Assembly: GCF_023284045.1 (NCBI RefSeq)
Contig: NZ_JAKIKQ010000006.1
Location: 62,001-126,000, forward strand
DNA length: 64,000 bases
Reading direction: 5' to 3'
From: Shewanella kaireitica
GTDB taxonomy: Bacteria; Pseudomonadota; Gammaproteobacteria; Enterobacterales; Shewanellaceae
Below, piece by piece: positions 9,275 through 19,892 of the stretch. The stretch's first letter is position 1. Each line of letters opens with the position of its first letter. The notes below the pieces were generated by a model, which worked only from the letters and a program-made list of their open reading frames with translations, was not told the DNA's origin and searched no databases. The translations under genes were made by a program, and so were the position numbers.

Positions 9275-9344
9275 GGTCTCTCCTTGAGCCTTATTAGTTG
9301 CTATCGTCAATCTCGATAGTCTTAATTATTTGTTAGCTTAATAA

Positions 9345-9370
9345 ATAGGCTTGCATTTTAGCAAGCCTAT
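9345..9370 (-). terminator. Terminator for the hybrid sensor kinase gene
   Basis: ATAGGCTTGC (9345-9354) pairs perfectly with GCAAGCCTAT (9361-9370) around a 6-nt loop; on the minus strand TTTATT follows. It lies 31 bp past the kinase stop codon. Confidence 0.75.
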
Positions 9371-9400
9371 ATCAACAGTTAGACGTGAAACATTTACACA

Positions 9401-12400
9401 TTATGATTTGCGGCCGCACTCTCCAATCCAATGACTCAAGGTTTCAAACAATTCATTGAGTACTATAGGTTTGGTGATGTGAGCATTCATTCCCGCCGAT
9501 AAACTTTTTTCTCTATCGCCCGACATCGCATGCGCAGTCATCGCGATAACTGGTAACTCTGTCGCAGAGTAGCGCTTACGCAGCTCTTTGGTCGCAGTTA
9601 AGCCATCCATCACTGGCATCTGAATATCCATCAATACCGCGTCGTAATTAGCAGCGTCAATCATATCTAACGCAATCTGGCCATTCTCGGCCACATCTAC
9701 CGTATAACCAGCACTTTTAAGCAATTCTGTAGCAACCTGCTGATTAATGAAGTTATCTTCTACCAGCAATATGTAGCCCGTATCCTTATCTGCCACCTCT
9801 TCATTGGCTTCAGGCAATGTATTTAAGCTAGGTTCATCTGAGAATGCCGAAATAATCTCATCAAACAACGACGAGGCTTTAAACGGTTTTTGTAGCAGTG
9901 CGTATACATTTGAGCCCGCTATATCTTTATGCATTGGCTCGGCCGCATAGGCTGTCATCATGATAATCACTGGACGCTTGGCTAACTTTCCTGAAGCGAC
10001 CATGTCGTCGATCTCTTCAATTACCGCAATACCGTCCATTTCAGGCATCATCCAATCTAGCAGCAACAAGTCGACTGGATTCTTGCTCAGTTTGTATAAT
10101 CCTTCAGGACCGCTAGCTGCGGTATCAACAGAGAAATGGAAGTCGCGCATCACGCTAGAGTAAATCTGCAGTGCTGTCGGGTTGTCATCTATAACTAGAG
10201 TTTTCAATCCCCCTAGTGTGGAAGGGATAACCAGCGGCTGCACTTCTGCTTCTTCAGCAATCTCAAAGCTAATGGTAAAGCTAAAGGTACTACCTACCCC
10301 CATCTCACTTTCAACCTGCATAGTGCCACCCATCATCGACACTAAGTGCTTACTGATAGACAAACCTAGACCAGTACCACCGTATTTACGAGTGGTAGAG
10401 CCATCAGCTTGAGCAAAAGCATCAAACAGTATCGCTTGCTGCTCTTTACTGATCCCAATACCGGTGTCACGCACCCAGAATTTTAATGTTATACGGTGGT
10501 CACGCTCACCAACATCTTCACAGCCAAGTTCAATTTCACCTGATTGAGTAAATTTAACCGCATTTGAGAGCATGTTAATCAGTACCTGACCAAGACGCAG
10601 TGGATCGCCCTCAAGGATTAGCCCTGCTGTGACTGGCGCATATAACAGTAACTCGACTCCTTTCTCTTGCGCTTTTAGCGCATTAAGGTCCAGCGCGTGA
10701 TCCAAAACTTTATCTAGTGGGAATGCTACCCGCTCAAGCTCAAGCTTACCGGCTTCAATCTTAGAGAAATCGAGAATATCGTTGATGATCCGCAGCAGTG
10801 AATGCGCAGAAAAACCTGCTTTTTCTAAGTAATCTTTCTGCTGAGGAGTTAGCGATGTACGCTGCGCTAACTGCAACATACCGATAATCGCATTCATCGG
10901 AGTGCGGATCTCGTGACTCATATTGGCCAAGAACTCACTTTTATAGAGATTGGCCATTTCAGCGTCTTGTTTCGCTTCAAGCATGGCGACTTCATTACGC
11001 TTATGGCGGGTAATATCTTTGTGGGTACCGACCATACGCTTTGGCTGATTAGTCGGGGTAAACTCGACCACACGACCACGAGACAGTAACCAATGATATT
11101 CACCACTTTTTCCCAACATCCTGAATTCGACATCATAGGTGCCAATAGGATTGTTCAAGTATTCATTACGATGCTCTTCGACCCTAATGCGATCATCGGG
11201 GTGGATCAGCTCATCGATAGTCGAAACTAGTGCCGGAAACTCATTACTTTTATAGCCCAGCATTGAGTAATAGGCTGGGTTACAGATAATTTGTTCAGAA
11301 TCTAAATACCAGTCCCATAAGCCATCTTCTACCGCGTCCATCGCCAAATGATAACGCTCTTCAGATAAACGTAGCTGCTCTGCCGACTCATATTCTCGGG
11401 TGACATCACGCCAAACAGCAATCAAACCAAGTAGTTCATCGCGGCGGTTATAAAATGGGATTTTTAGGGTATCAAGTAATACAGGCTTACCGGCAAAGTC
11501 GACTTTTTCTTGGTAACGAAGCGGTACTCGATTGGCGAGCACTCTCTCATCTTCGGCGCGAATACGAACCGCTTGTTCGCTCGGGATCAAGGCATCAGCA
11601 TACTGACCAACGATCTCATTTTCGGTGTAGCCCAGCATTCGTTCAGCAGATTTATTACAGCCCAAATAGCGACCGTCTTTATCTTTAAATACAATAGCCT
11701 CAGGAATTGAGTCGAGTAAAGAGCGTAGCAGTGCATACTCCTCTTCACGTCGCTCAGTGGTATCTTTTAGTCGCTCAGTTCGCTGCGCGACTAGTTTATC
11801 CAGCCGCCTGTTTTGCTCCGCAAGATGGCGAGTATATTGCTTGTTCTCTTCAAAAATCCGGCTAACCAGCTGGAACCAAGGCCCCCAACCTTGAGTAATC
11901 TTCTCTGGCGGTTTAATTGGCTCAGCCGAGCACTCTTCTAAATGTGTCAGTAATCGAGTTGCAGGATTAACGAATGAACGTCTGGTTTGCCAATGCACGA
12001 TTGTCACCAATACAGACAGTGCCATCACCACTAAAACGAATGTCAATTCGAGTTTTTCCCAAGAATCTTTAAACAGACCATCGACATCTTGCAAGTACAA
12101 CAAACGCCAAGGAGCATTATTCAAAGCAACAGAATGGATATAGAACCCATTACGAATAATCCCTTCATGAGCGTCAAATAACTCAGATTCAGGAATCGAG
12201 TGCAGCTCAGAGGGGATCTTCTGACTAATGTGGTACACCCGATTAAACTCAGACGTATCGATATCACTGTGGGACAAAATGTTGTTGTCTTGATCCAGCA
12301 AAATCACGGTGCCAGGCATTTTAAAATAGAGCCGGATCTGTTTTGCGAGTGAGGAAAGGGTCATATCTAAGTTAATAGAGCCAATAAACTCATCTTCTAA

Positions 12401-13105
12401 ATAGATGGGGACGCCTAGCGTTGTTAACAGTCCTTTTTCAGCAGGGTCAACGTAGGCTGGGCTCCAAAAAATACTGCGCTGCGGATTCATGGCAGGCGTT
12501 GCTAGCTGGAATTGTTTCTTATTAAGCAGTTCATCACGGAAGCGTTGCTCATTAGACGGCCAAGGAAAATAAGACATAATCCGCCGTTTAGAGGTGTAAT
12601 AAATTGAGGATGCATTCGGTGCGGCGAGCGTAGCCACTGGAAATGATAGAGACAATTCAAATAGCATCTCTAGCTCTTGATAAAATTTATCGCTACGGCC
12701 GTTGAGAGAACCTGCACCAGTAATACGTCCCATATTGGTGAAAGGCTCACCGCTTTTAGCATAACTGGGTTCTAAGGTAAAAAACTGGCCACTCTCATTA
12801 AATTTTTCATATTGAGGTAAGCGCTCTTTACGCACTAACTCGCCCAACCTTAAATGATCAATGGCGACGTTACGTAAACTCTTCACCGCTCTAATACTTG
12901 ACTCGAGCAATAGATCGATCTGCAGCACGTGACGCTCAACAAGCTCTTCACGCTGCTCTATCACTTGGGTTTTTTGTCTTTCAAAAAAGAACCAAGCGGT
13001 GACTAGCGCCATAATGATTACACCAATATAAGTGTAAAATACGGCTCTACTATAATTTTTCTGTATCGGTGACTTTAGCTGGGGCGCTTGATCAGTCGGT
13101 TTCAT
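9401..13105 (-). CDS. Hybrid sensor histidine kinase with two receiver domains
   Basis: A 1234-residue membrane kinase. Domain order: membrane helix 22-42, a Cache-like periplasmic sensor to about 350, second helix 352-372, a coiled-coil linker, PAS at about 462-570 and PAS/PAC at 580-700, HisKA with phospho-acceptor H731 in FLANMSHEIRTPMNAIIGM, HATPase with N-box NMLSNAVKF and G-boxes DTGIG and GTGLGLSI, receiver 1 with D1017 (LLLLDWMMPEMDG) and receiver 2 with D1160 (VLMDIQMPVMDG). There is no C-terminal Hpt domain, so a separate phosphotransfer protein or partner regulator is implied; none is adjacent. The extracytoplasmic ligand is unknown. Confidence 0.93.
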   Translation of the reverse strand: MKPTDQAPQLKSPIQKNYSRAVFYTYIGVIIMALVTAWFFFERQKTQVIEQREELVERHVLQIDLLLESSIRAVKSLRNVAIDHLRLGELVRKERLPQYEKFNESGQFFTLEPSYAKSGEPFTNMGRITGAGSLNGRSDKFYQELEMLFELSLSFPVATLAAPNASSIYYTSKRRIMSYFPWPSNEQRFRDELLNKKQFQLATPAMNPQRSIFWSPAYVDPAEKGLLTTLGVPIYLEDEFIGSINLDMTLSSLAKQIRLYFKMPGTVILLDQDNNILSHSDIDTSEFNRVYHISQKIPSELHSIPESELFDAHEGIIRNGFYIHSVALNNAPWRLLYLQDVDGLFKDSWEKLELTFVLVVMALSVLVTIVHWQTRRSFVNPATRLLTHLEECSAEPIKPPEKITQGWGPWFQLVSRIFEENKQYTRHLAEQNRRLDKLVAQRTERLKDTTERREEEYALLRSLLDSIPEAIVFKDKDGRYLGCNKSAERMLGYTENEIVGQYADALIPSEQAVRIRAEDERVLANRVPLRYQEKVDFAGKPVLLDTLKIPFYNRRDELLGLIAVWRDVTREYESAEQLRLSEERYHLAMDAVEDGLWDWYLDSEQIICNPAYYSMLGYKSNEFPALVSTIDELIHPDDRIRVEEHRNEYLNNPIGTYDVEFRMLGKSGEYHWLLSRGRVVEFTPTNQPKRMVGTHKDITRHKRNEVAMLEAKQDAEMANLYKSEFLANMSHEIRTPMNAIIGMLQLAQRTSLTPQQKDYLEKAGFSAHSLLRIINDILDFSKIEAGKLELERVAFPLDKVLDHALDLNALKAQEKGVELLLYAPVTAGLILEGDPLRLGQVLINMLSNAVKFTQSGEIELGCEDVGERDHRITLKFWVRDTGIGISKEQQAILFDAFAQADGSTTRKYGGTGLGLSISKHLVSMMGGTMQVESEMGVGSTFSFTISFEIAEEAEVQPLVIPSTLGGLKTLVIDDNPTALQIYSSVMRDFHFSVDTAASGPEGLYKLSKNPVDLLLLDWMMPEMDGIAVIEEIDDMVASGKLAKRPVIIMMTAYAAEPMHKDIAGSNVYALLQKPFKASSLFDEIISAFSDEPSLNTLPEANEEVADKDTGYILLVEDNFINQQVATELLKSAGYTVDVAENGQIALDMIDAANYDAVLMDIQMPVMDGLTATKELRKRYSATELPVIAMTAHAMSGDREKSLSAGMNAHITKPIVLNELFETLSHWIGECGRKS

Positions 13106-13277
13106 TTACAACCCTTGGTAATACTCAATCGAAATGCATCTTGGTTAGCGCCAATGCCTAAGACATATACTCATTTGATTCGAACATTGACTTATCTTGG
13201 CATGCTACCTAATAGTATCAGGAAGATAACGTATTGGAATACTCAATAGTAGCTTAAAATGTAACGAATTATCGAAC

Positions 13278-13304
13278 AATGGCCTCAATATTTCTGAGGC
13301 CATT
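13278..13304. terminator. Symmetric hairpin, probable terminator of phoH-like, beyond the repeat element
   Basis: AATGGCCTCA (13278-13287) pairs perfectly with TGAGGCCATT (13295-13304) around a 7-nt loop. The nearest gene ending into it is the leftward phoH-like gene, 300 bp away, with the repeat element lying between them. T-runs are weak on both sides. Confidence 0.5.
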
Positions 13305-13320
13305 TAGTTCAAGCTTGTAA

Positions 13321-13582
13321 TACCAATCAGAATAAAGATTTGATCGCTCAGCGAGAGTTTAGCGGCTTTGAAGTAAGGTAATGAATGAAGTACAAAGCTA
13401 TTCTACGTTCAAGTTCATTAACGCAGCATCAGAGCCACTAAAACTCGCCTGTAGGAGTGTTTTTGGCTTGCTACTTCTGTGTTGAATAAACTCATAAGGG
13501 AATAACCATTATGTCATTTATCCGCCTTGAATTAGCTTGCCAAAAACACTCTGAGTAGATCAACTTCTTATACTGATTGGTA
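13321..13582. repeat. 262-bp MITE-like element with ACCAATCAG inverted ends
   Basis: The left end TACCAATCAG (13321-13330) and right end CTGATTGGTA (13573-13582) are perfect inverted repeats, and similarity of the ends extends inward for about 35 bp (ATAA, TTGATC, CTCAG in the same order). The element is flanked by TAA on both sides (13318-13320 and 13583-13585), consistent with a 3-bp target duplication. Inside, TGTTTTTGGCTTGC near 13460 and GCTTGCCAAAAACACT near 13535 form a second inverted pair. It codes for nothing recognisable. A decayed relative lies near 42.8 kb. Confidence 0.8.
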
Positions 13583-13607
13583 TAAGTCTAATAAGCGATG
13601 GCTTAAC

Positions 13608-15002
13608 TTATAGGTTCTCTTCAGCAAACTCTGCTAAACGAGAACGTACCACACCGTTTAAGTAAACATTGGCGCTACCATCAAAATCTTTAAAGCGCTC
13701 GACTATGTAGGTTAGGCCTGAAGTCACTGCCGTCAGGTAATTGGAGTCTATTTGTGCCAAGTTACCACTACAGATCAACTTCGTGCCCTCACCCATGCGG
13801 GTGATCATGGTTTTGATCTGCGATGCGGTTAAATTTTGACACTCATCAAGCAGTACAACCGAGTTTTGAATTGAGCGACCGCGCATGAAGTTAATCGACT
13901 TAAACTGGATGTTGGCCTTGTCCATGATGTAGTTCATGCTGCCGCTAGGGTTAACATCATTTTTATGCAGTACTTCCAAGGTATCGGTAATAGCGGCTAG
14001 CCATGGCGCCATCTTTTCCTCTTCAGTACCCGGTAAGAAACCAATCGACTCAGCAATCTCAGGGGTATTTCGAGTAACGATAACTTTTTCATACTTGCCA
14101 CGCTCAACGACCATCTCAAGTGCTGCAGCCATCGCCAATAAGGTTTTACCACAGCCGGCGGGACCGGTTAGGATCACCAAGTCAATCTCTGGATCCAACA
14201 GCGCTTGCAGTGCCATCCCTTGATAAACATTTTTTGGTCTTATACCCCACGCATCTAAGTTCATTAGCCTTTCTCGGCCTAGATCTAAGAACTTAAGTTC
14301 GCTATCGGTTTTTTCGATAATACGACCACAAAAATCACGTCCCTCGTCTAACAAATATTGGTTAGTGTAAAAAATGTCGTCGCCTAATTTGTCGATTGGC
14401 ACTTTGTGCACCGTATGGCGACCATTACTTTCGGTAGTGACATCATCAGTATGCTGCCAAAAGTCACCATCGAACTTATGGAAACCTTTAGTTAGGAAGC
14501 GAATGTCGTCAATTAATTGGTCGGTACGATAATCTTCAACACGCTGTATTCCCGCCCCTTTCGCTTTGAGGCGCATATTAATATCTTTGGTCACTAACAC
14601 GACGGTGCGGGGTTGATGGAGCTCTTGTAGATGTAATGCAGTATTGATAATGCGGTTATCGTTATTATCACCGGGCATACTGCCAATGGTGAATTCGATT
14701 TGATGATCTGGAAAAATGGAGAGTGTGCCGTTAGCATCACTGTGATCTTCTCGCCTAGGCAGTGGTACACCTTGGACAATTTGCTCCGGTGTCGTTTGCC
14801 CACCGAGTATGTCTTCTAAGGCTCTAATTGCGACCCTTGCATCGCGACTAACATCTCGCTTTCTATCTTTGATGAGATCCAGTTCTTCAAGAACTGTCAT
14901 TGGTACGACTACATCATGTTCCTTAAATGAATAAATTGCCAAAGGTTCATGCAGTAATACGTTGGTATCCAGTACAAACAACTTTCTGTCGTCTTGTTCC
15001 AT
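13608..15002 (-). CDS. PIN-domain/PhoH-type ATPase
   Basis: A 464-residue protein of the PhoH2 type: an N-terminal PIN nuclease domain (LFVLDTNVLLHEP, D12; acidic residues about 39-40; VTKDINMR with D140) fused to a PhoH P-loop ATPase (Walker A GPAGCGKT at 280-287, Walker B VVLLDE at 382-387). Characterised relatives show RNA helicase and ribonuclease activity; the cellular role here is unproven. It is divergent from rapA with 316 bp between. Its stop codon is followed after 25 bp by the inverted-repeat element. Confidence 0.92.
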   Translation of the reverse strand: MEQDDRKLFVLDTNVLLHEPLAIYSFKEHDVVVPMTVLEELDLIKDRKRDVSRDARVAIRALEDILGGQTTPEQIVQGVPLPRREDHSDANGTLSIFPDHQIEFTIGSMPGDNNDNRIINTALHLQELHQPRTVVLVTKDINMRLKAKGAGIQRVEDYRTDQLIDDIRFLTKGFHKFDGDFWQHTDDVTTESNGRHTVHKVPIDKLGDDIFYTNQYLLDEGRDFCGRIIEKTDSELKFLDLGRERLMNLDAWGIRPKNVYQGMALQALLDPEIDLVILTGPAGCGKTLLAMAAALEMVVERGKYEKVIVTRNTPEIAESIGFLPGTEEEKMAPWLAAITDTLEVLHKNDVNPSGSMNYIMDKANIQFKSINFMRGRSIQNSVVLLDECQNLTASQIKTMITRMGEGTKLICSGNLAQIDSNYLTAVTSGLTYIVERFKDFDGSANVYLNGVVRSRLAEFAEENL

Positions 15003-15318
15003 GGCGCCTCCAATTGTGCATTAGTTTTGATTACAAGATAAATGAAGCTCCTTCTAAGAGTGGTAAGTAACAAGTCATTAACTTCATACTGCCACCAATA
15101 TTGTCTCGCTTCAATGCCCTTACGTAATTTAAGGTGTCATCATTAGCGCTGAAATATGACAAGTTGATGATGCAGTAGAATAGGTTCATTCAATTGGTGA
15201 ATTTGTAATCTATCACCAACAGATTTAAGCTAATATTAGTAGGTTCAATTTCAAAATGTGTGGGATTGTTATAACATACGCGCCCCTTGTGATTCACCCA
15301 GTATATGAGAGTTTTTAA
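15003..15318. promoter_or_regulatory. Divergent promoter region between phoH-like and rapA
   Basis: This 316-bp stretch has no credible ORF or RNA gene. It should contain both divergent promoters. A GTTATAAC sequence near 15268 could be part of the rapA -10 region, but no convincing -35 is paired with it. Confidence 0.4.
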
Positions 15319-18225
15319 ATGCCGTTTTCCCTTGGTCAACGTTGGATCAGCGATACCGAATCAGAACTAGGTTTGGGTACAGTCGTCGGTATGGAAGGCC
15401 GTATGGTCACTGTACTTTTTTCTGCGACTGGCGAGAATAGACTGTTTTCTCGTTCAGAAGCCCCGCTAACACGCGTTATCTTCAATCCAGGCGATAAAGT
15501 TGAGAGCCACGATGAATGGTCATTAACCGTTACCGAAGTTGAAGAAAAAGATAACCTTATTATCTACCACGGCATTCATAGTGAAACGGGTGAGCAAGCT
15601 AGCTTGCGTGAGACGCTGTTGAACCACAATATTCGCTTTAATAAGCCACAAGATCGCCTGTTTGCGGGTCAAATTGATCGCATGGACCGTTTTGGTGTGC
15701 GCTACCAATGTCAATTACTGAGAAATAAGCTGGCGACCTCAGATCTACTTGGACTGCAAGGGCCAAGAGTTGGGTTGATCCCACATCAACAGTGGATTGC
15801 TCATGAAGTCGGCCAACGTTTTGCGCCGCGAGTGTTACTTGCCGATGAAGTAGGCTTAGGTAAAACCATTGAAGCGGGTTTAATCATTCATCAACAGCTG
15901 CTAACTGGCCGAGCTGAACGTATTTTAGTTATTGTACCGGACACTTTGCGCCACCAGTGGTTGGTTGAAATGCTGCGTCGCTTTAACTTGCGTTTCTCGG
16001 TATTCGATGAAGATCGCTGTGTTGAAGCTTATGCTGATAACGATAACCCTTTCTACACCGAGCAATTGGTTATCTGCTCGCTTGAGCTTCTGCGTAAGAA
16101 AAAACGTTTAGACCAAGCATTGGATGCCGACTGGGATCTGATGGTGGTCGATGAAGCGCATCATTTAGAATGGTCAGAAGAAGCGCCAAGTCGTGCTTAT
16201 AAAGTGGTTGAAGCATTAAGTGAAGTGGTTCCAGGCGTACTACTGCTTACCGCAACGCCTGATCAGCTAGGCCACCAGAGCCACTTTGCTCGCCTACGCT
16301 TACTCGATCCAGACCGCTTTTATGACTACCCCTCTTTCTTGAAAGAGGAAGAGAGTTATAAAGATGTCGCTACCGCAGCGGATGCTTTAGCCAGTGGCGA
16401 AAGCCTCTCAAGTGAAGCTATCGCTAGCCTAACGCTGTTGCTATCAGAGAAAGATATCAGCGACAGCATCAATCTTATTCAAGATGAAAAGGCCAATGCT
16501 GACACTCGCAATCAGGCTCGTGAAGAGCTACTACAAGAATTACTCGACCGCCACGGTACAGGTCGTGTGCTGTATCGTAACAGCCGCGCCTCGGTAAAAG
16601 GTTTCCCTACTCGTAACCTGCATATTCATCCACAGTCGATGCCAGAGCAGTATGTTACTGCTTCACGTGTTAGTGCCATGATGAACAAGCATTTAGACAC
16701 CAATGCAAAAGTACGACAAGTGCTGAGTCCTGAGAAAATCTACCAAGATTTTGATAGTGGTAGCGCCAGTTGGTGGAAGTTTGATCCTCGCGTTGATTGG
16801 TTAATTGATTTCCTTAAAACCAACCGCAGCAAGAAAGTACTTATTATTGCCAGCCAAGCTGAAACGGCATTGAGCCTAGAAGAAGCACTGCGCACACGTG
16901 AAGGGATCCAAGCCACCGTATTCCACGAAGGCATGTCGATTATTGAACGCGATAAAGCTGGTGCCTACTTTGCCCAAGAAACCGGCGGTGCGCAGGCGCT
17001 TATCTGTAGCGAAATTGGTTCAGAAGGTCGTAACTTCCAGTTCGCCAGTAATTTAGTTCTATTCGATCTCCCCCTTAACCCAGATCTACTTGAGCAACGT
17101 ATTGGTCGCCTCGACCGTATTGGTCAGAAAAATGATGTTGAGATCCACCTGCCTTACTTAGCGGGTACTGCGCAAGAGCGATTAATGCAGTGGTATCATC
17201 AAGGGTTGAACGCCTTCGAATGTACTTGTCCAAGTGGTCATATTCTATTTGGTGAGTTCTCGGGCGAGCTGCTTGAAACCTTAACCACCGACGATGAATC
17301 AAGCCTTGAGACACTGCTTCATAACACTAAGTCACGTTACCAAGAACTGAAAGTGGCGATGGAGCAAGGGCGCGATAAACTGCTAGAGATCAACTCTCAC
17401 GGCGGCGAGCGGGCTAACAAGTTAGTTGAAAGCTTAGCAGCCAGAGATGAAGACACTCAACTAATCGGTTCAGTGATCCGTTTATGGGACATCATAGGTG
17501 TTGAGCAGGAAGATAGTGGTGAGAATGCGATAGTGCTGCACCCAAGTGAGCACATGATGTTCCCGACCTATCCAGGCCTGCCGGAAGATGGCATAACCGT
17601 CACCTTCGACCGAGATATGGCACTTTCACGTGATGACATCGCGCTTATTACTCAAGAGCACCCTATCGTTCAGACTGGTTTGGACTTGATCACCTCTTCA
17701 GAAACTGGCACCACCAGTGTTGCAGTGTTGAAAAACAAAGCATTGCCCGCTGGCACAGTGTTCTTAGAGCTAATCTATATGGCTGATGCATCAGCACCAA
17801 AATCTAGTCAGCTATATCGTTACCTGCCGCCAACACCTATTCGTATCTTGCTGGATAAGAGTGGCAACAATCTATCTGATAATGTGACTTACGAAAGTTT
17901 CGACAGACAGCTAAGTGCAGTTAACCGTCATATTGCAAGTAAGTTGGTGACCGCCTCACAGGCAATTTTGCACCCGCTATTTGCTAAAGGAGAAACCTTT
18001 GCAGCGAGTGAACTCAAATTATTGACAGAAACTGCTCGAGAGAAAATGACTCAGCAATTGACGGGTGAGCTTGAGCGACTAAAAGCACTCAAAGCGGTTA
18101 ACCCAAATATTCGTGATGAAGAGCTAACTCATTTAAGCGAACAGATGAGCGAGCTAAACCGCTACCTTGATAGTAGCCAGCTGCAACTTGATGCTATTCG
18201 TTTGGTGTTAGTCAGCCACGCTTAA
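15319..18225 (+). CDS. rapA: RNA polymerase-associated ATPase RapA
   Basis: A 968-residue Swi2/Snf2 ATPase, the same length as E. coli RapA. It recycles RNA polymerase from post-termination complexes. Visible are the N-terminal Tudor-like region ([20 protein letters not shown]), Walker A DEVGLGKT at 176-183, DEAH at 278-281, and the helicase C-terminal lobe with [12 protein letters not shown]. The protein is intact. It has its own rho-independent terminator. Confidence 0.97.
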   Translation: MPFSLGQRWISDTESELGLGTVVGMEGRMVTVLFSATGENRLFSRSEAPLTRVIFNPGDKVESHDEWSLTVTEVEEKDNLIIYHGIHSETGEQASLRETLLNHNIRFNKPQDRLFAGQIDRMDRFGVRYQCQLLRNKLATSDLLGLQGPRVGLIPHQQWIAHEVGQRFAPRVLLADEVGLGKTIEAGLIIHQQLLTGRAERILVIVPDTLRHQWLVEMLRRFNLRFSVFDEDRCVEAYADNDNPFYTEQLVICSLELLRKKKRLDQALDADWDLMVVDEAHHLEWSEEAPSRAYKVVEALSEVVPGVLLLTATPDQLGHQSHFARLRLLDPDRFYDYPSFLKEEESYKDVATAADALASGESLSSEAIASLTLLLSEKDISDSINLIQDEKANADTRNQAREELLQELLDRHGTGRVLYRNSRASVKGFPTRNLHIHPQSMPEQYVTASRVSAMMNKHLDTNAKVRQVLSPEKIYQDFDSGSASWWKFDPRVDWLIDFLKTNRSKKVLIIASQAETALSLEEALRTREGIQATVFHEGMSIIERDKAGAYFAQETGGAQALICSEIGSEGRNFQFASNLVLFDLPLNPDLLEQRIGRLDRIGQKNDVEIHLPYLAGTAQERLMQWYHQGLNAFECTCPSGHILFGEFSGELLETLTTDDESSLETLLHNTKSRYQELKVAMEQGRDKLLEINSHGGERANKLVESLAARDEDTQLIGSVIRLWDIIGVEQEDSGENAIVLHPSEHMMFPTYPGLPEDGITVTFDRDMALSRDDIALITQEHPIVQTGLDLITSSETGTTSVAVLKNKALPAGTVFLELIYMADASAPKSSQLYRYLPPTPIRILLDKSGNNLSDNVTYESFDRQLSAVNRHIASKLVTASQAILHPLFAKGETFAASELKLLTETAREKMTQQLTGELERLKALKAVNPNIRDEELTHLSEQMSELNRYLDSSQLQLDAIRLVLVSHA

Positions 18226-18240
18226 AGTAACGACCGTTTC

Positions 18241-18272
18241 AGCCCCGCTTTTAAGTGGGGCTTTTTGTTTTT
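18241..18272 (+). terminator. rapA terminator
   Basis: AGCCCC (18241-18246) pairs with GGGGCT (18257-18262), and the loop side can extend the stem. CTTTTTGTTTTT follows. It lies 16 bp after the rapA stop codon. Confidence 0.9.
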
Positions 18273-18392
18273 AACAGCCATATTTTTATATGGCAACAAT
18301 TTTACTAACAGACCTTAAGCACTACATTGCTTTGCGATATACTCGATGAATTAACCTCACTATGCTTGGCTACATTAAGGTTGTACTCGCGT

Positions 18393-19271
18393 ATGTATCA
18401 ACAAACTTTTAATCCTTTAAAAATATTGCTTACGCTTGTCTTAACCCTATCAGTGGCCTTTGTTGCGGCACCCACCATAGCGCAGGATTTTTCTTATCTA
18501 CCCCAGACCGAAGTCAACTACCTACAGGTGGATGACCAGCAATACCCAGCGCTTTTAAGACCCTGGCAAGGTAAGAAAAAGTTAGGACTGGCGATTATTG
18601 TTCCACAGCTCGGCTCAAGCCCTGATGAAGCGGGCTTTACTGCATATATACGACGTGAACTTAACCGAGCAGGCTGGGCAACACTTGCCATTACCCCCCC
18701 AAAAAAGCCAACAATGCCCAACTACGCAACTCAAGCTGAAGATGTTGCCAATGCAGGAGATAATCAGCTCAGCCAACAAAGCACCCAAGCTATGCCAGTG
18801 TTCAGTGAAGAGCAACTCACCCTCAATATTGAGCAACAGCAAAGCTTCCTAATTAGCAGCATGGCTCAGTTAGACAATTTAGGGAAGGAGTTTCAAGGCA
18901 AACGGATTTTAATCAGCTCAGGTGATAGCGCGGCTATTATCGCCGAATTACTAAAAGATAATCAGTTACCAATGCCAGATATGCTCACTGTGATCAATCC
19001 CTATAGTGACTATCCAAGCCATAATCAAGCACTAGCAAAACATCTCGCAGAGCTAAGCATACCCATACTTGATATCCAATCTAGAGACGGCACTGCTGCA
19101 TCTCTTGCTACACAGCAAATGCGTTTAGAATTGTTACCACAGAACCAGCCTTACAAATATCATCAATACAGAATGTCTCTGGATCTACTACACAAAGAAG
19201 GTTGGAGTAACGGCATTAAATTAATTGAAGGCTTTGCACTGCGGATAAATAAAGCCTACCCGAACGGATAG
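18393..19271 (+). CDS. DUF3530 family secreted protein
   Basis: A 292-residue protein from the ATG at 18393, which directly precedes a signal peptide (KILLTLVLTLSVAFVAAPTIAQ); an in-frame TTG at 18327 would add 22 unlikely residues. The mature domain has an alpha/beta-hydrolase-like layout (LAIIVPQLGSSPDEAG, then ILISSGDSAAII), as in DUF3530, but the canonical GxSxG serine is replaced by SSGDSA, so catalysis is uncertain. It converges with the YqhA-family gene with only 12 bp between the two stop codons and no obvious shared terminator. Confidence 0.8.
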   Translation: MYQQTFNPLKILLTLVLTLSVAFVAAPTIAQDFSYLPQTEVNYLQVDDQQYPALLRPWQGKKKLGLAIIVPQLGSSPDEAGFTAYIRRELNRAGWATLAITPPKKPTMPNYATQAEDVANAGDNQLSQQSTQAMPVFSEEQLTLNIEQQQSFLISSMAQLDNLGKEFQGKRILISSGDSAAIIAELLKDNQLPMPDMLTVINPYSDYPSHNQALAKHLAELSIPILDIQSRDGTAASLATQQMRLELLPQNQPYKYHQYRMSLDLLHKEGWSNGIKLIEGFALRINKAYPNG

Positions 19272-19283
19272 GCATTATTATTT

Positions 19284-19781
19284 TTAGTCTTTGCTTAACT
19301 TTAATGCGCCAGCAATCAGTACCACGGTTATCCCCATATAAAGTAAATCTAACGTTGTAGCCGGTTTGATTTCACTAAAGAACGAAAATACTTTGATGAT
19401 CAGCATCATCAGTATCACTTTACCTAATTTGCTCTTAAGCGAGTCGATACTACTGATGATCAGTATTTTTCCGCCCGCTTCACTTTTACTCGCTTCATCT
19501 AAGTTACTAATGAACAGCTCATACAAACCAAATGCAAAAATAAGTAAAACGGCGCCAAGTAAAAAGGTATCTAGGATCTCAACCACAACCATAACGAGAT
19601 CATTACGTATTGCATGGCTACCACTAAACACATAACCCCAAATAAGATGTAGCATGTGAATAACGTCTTTTAACCCCATTGCAAACACAACAAAAGCCGC
19701 AATAATGCAAGATAACACACCAAACATGACCGAAAGTCGGCTACTCCATAGAAAACGTTCAAAAAGCTCACGCACAATCAT
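19284..19781 (-). CDS. YqhA/UPF0114 family membrane protein
   Basis: A 165-residue inner-membrane protein with four hydrophobic segments (about 17-40, 62-88, 118-135 and 143-160). The start ELFERFLWSSRLSVMFGV and the central FGLYELFISNLDEA match the UPF0114/YqhA family, whose function is unknown. GGA lies 4 nt before the ATG. A near-perfect CRP-type palindrome lies about 75-95 bp upstream. Confidence 0.85.
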   Translation of the reverse strand: MIVRELFERFLWSSRLSVMFGVLSCIIAAFVVFAMGLKDVIHMLHLIWGYVFSGSHAIRNDLVMVVVEILDTFLLGAVLLIFAFGLYELFISNLDEASKSEAGGKILIISSIDSLKSKLGKVILMMLIIKVFSFFSEIKPATTLDLLYMGITVVLIAGALKLSKD

Positions 19782-19854
19782 TTAATCCAACGAGTTTAAG
19801 TAAGATGCAAAAGTGTAAAATATGCCTCCCACCTCCACACTAACTTCATGGTTA

Positions 19855-19876
19855 TTTGTGATATTCATCACAAATT
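19855..19876. promoter_or_regulatory. CRP-type binding site upstream of the YqhA-family gene
   Basis: TGTGA (19857-19861), 6-bp spacer TATTCA, TCACA (19868-19872), with matching ATT and AAT flanks. Both half-sites are the exact CRP consensus. It lies between the stop codon of the crotonase gene and the start of the leftward YqhA-family gene. Confidence 0.75.
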
Positions 19877-19892
19877 AAACAATAGATCATAA

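Noticed and set aside
13321..13582. Small ORF or transposase inside the inverted-repeat element
   Set aside because: No frame of useful length or any protein similarity; the element appears non-coding.
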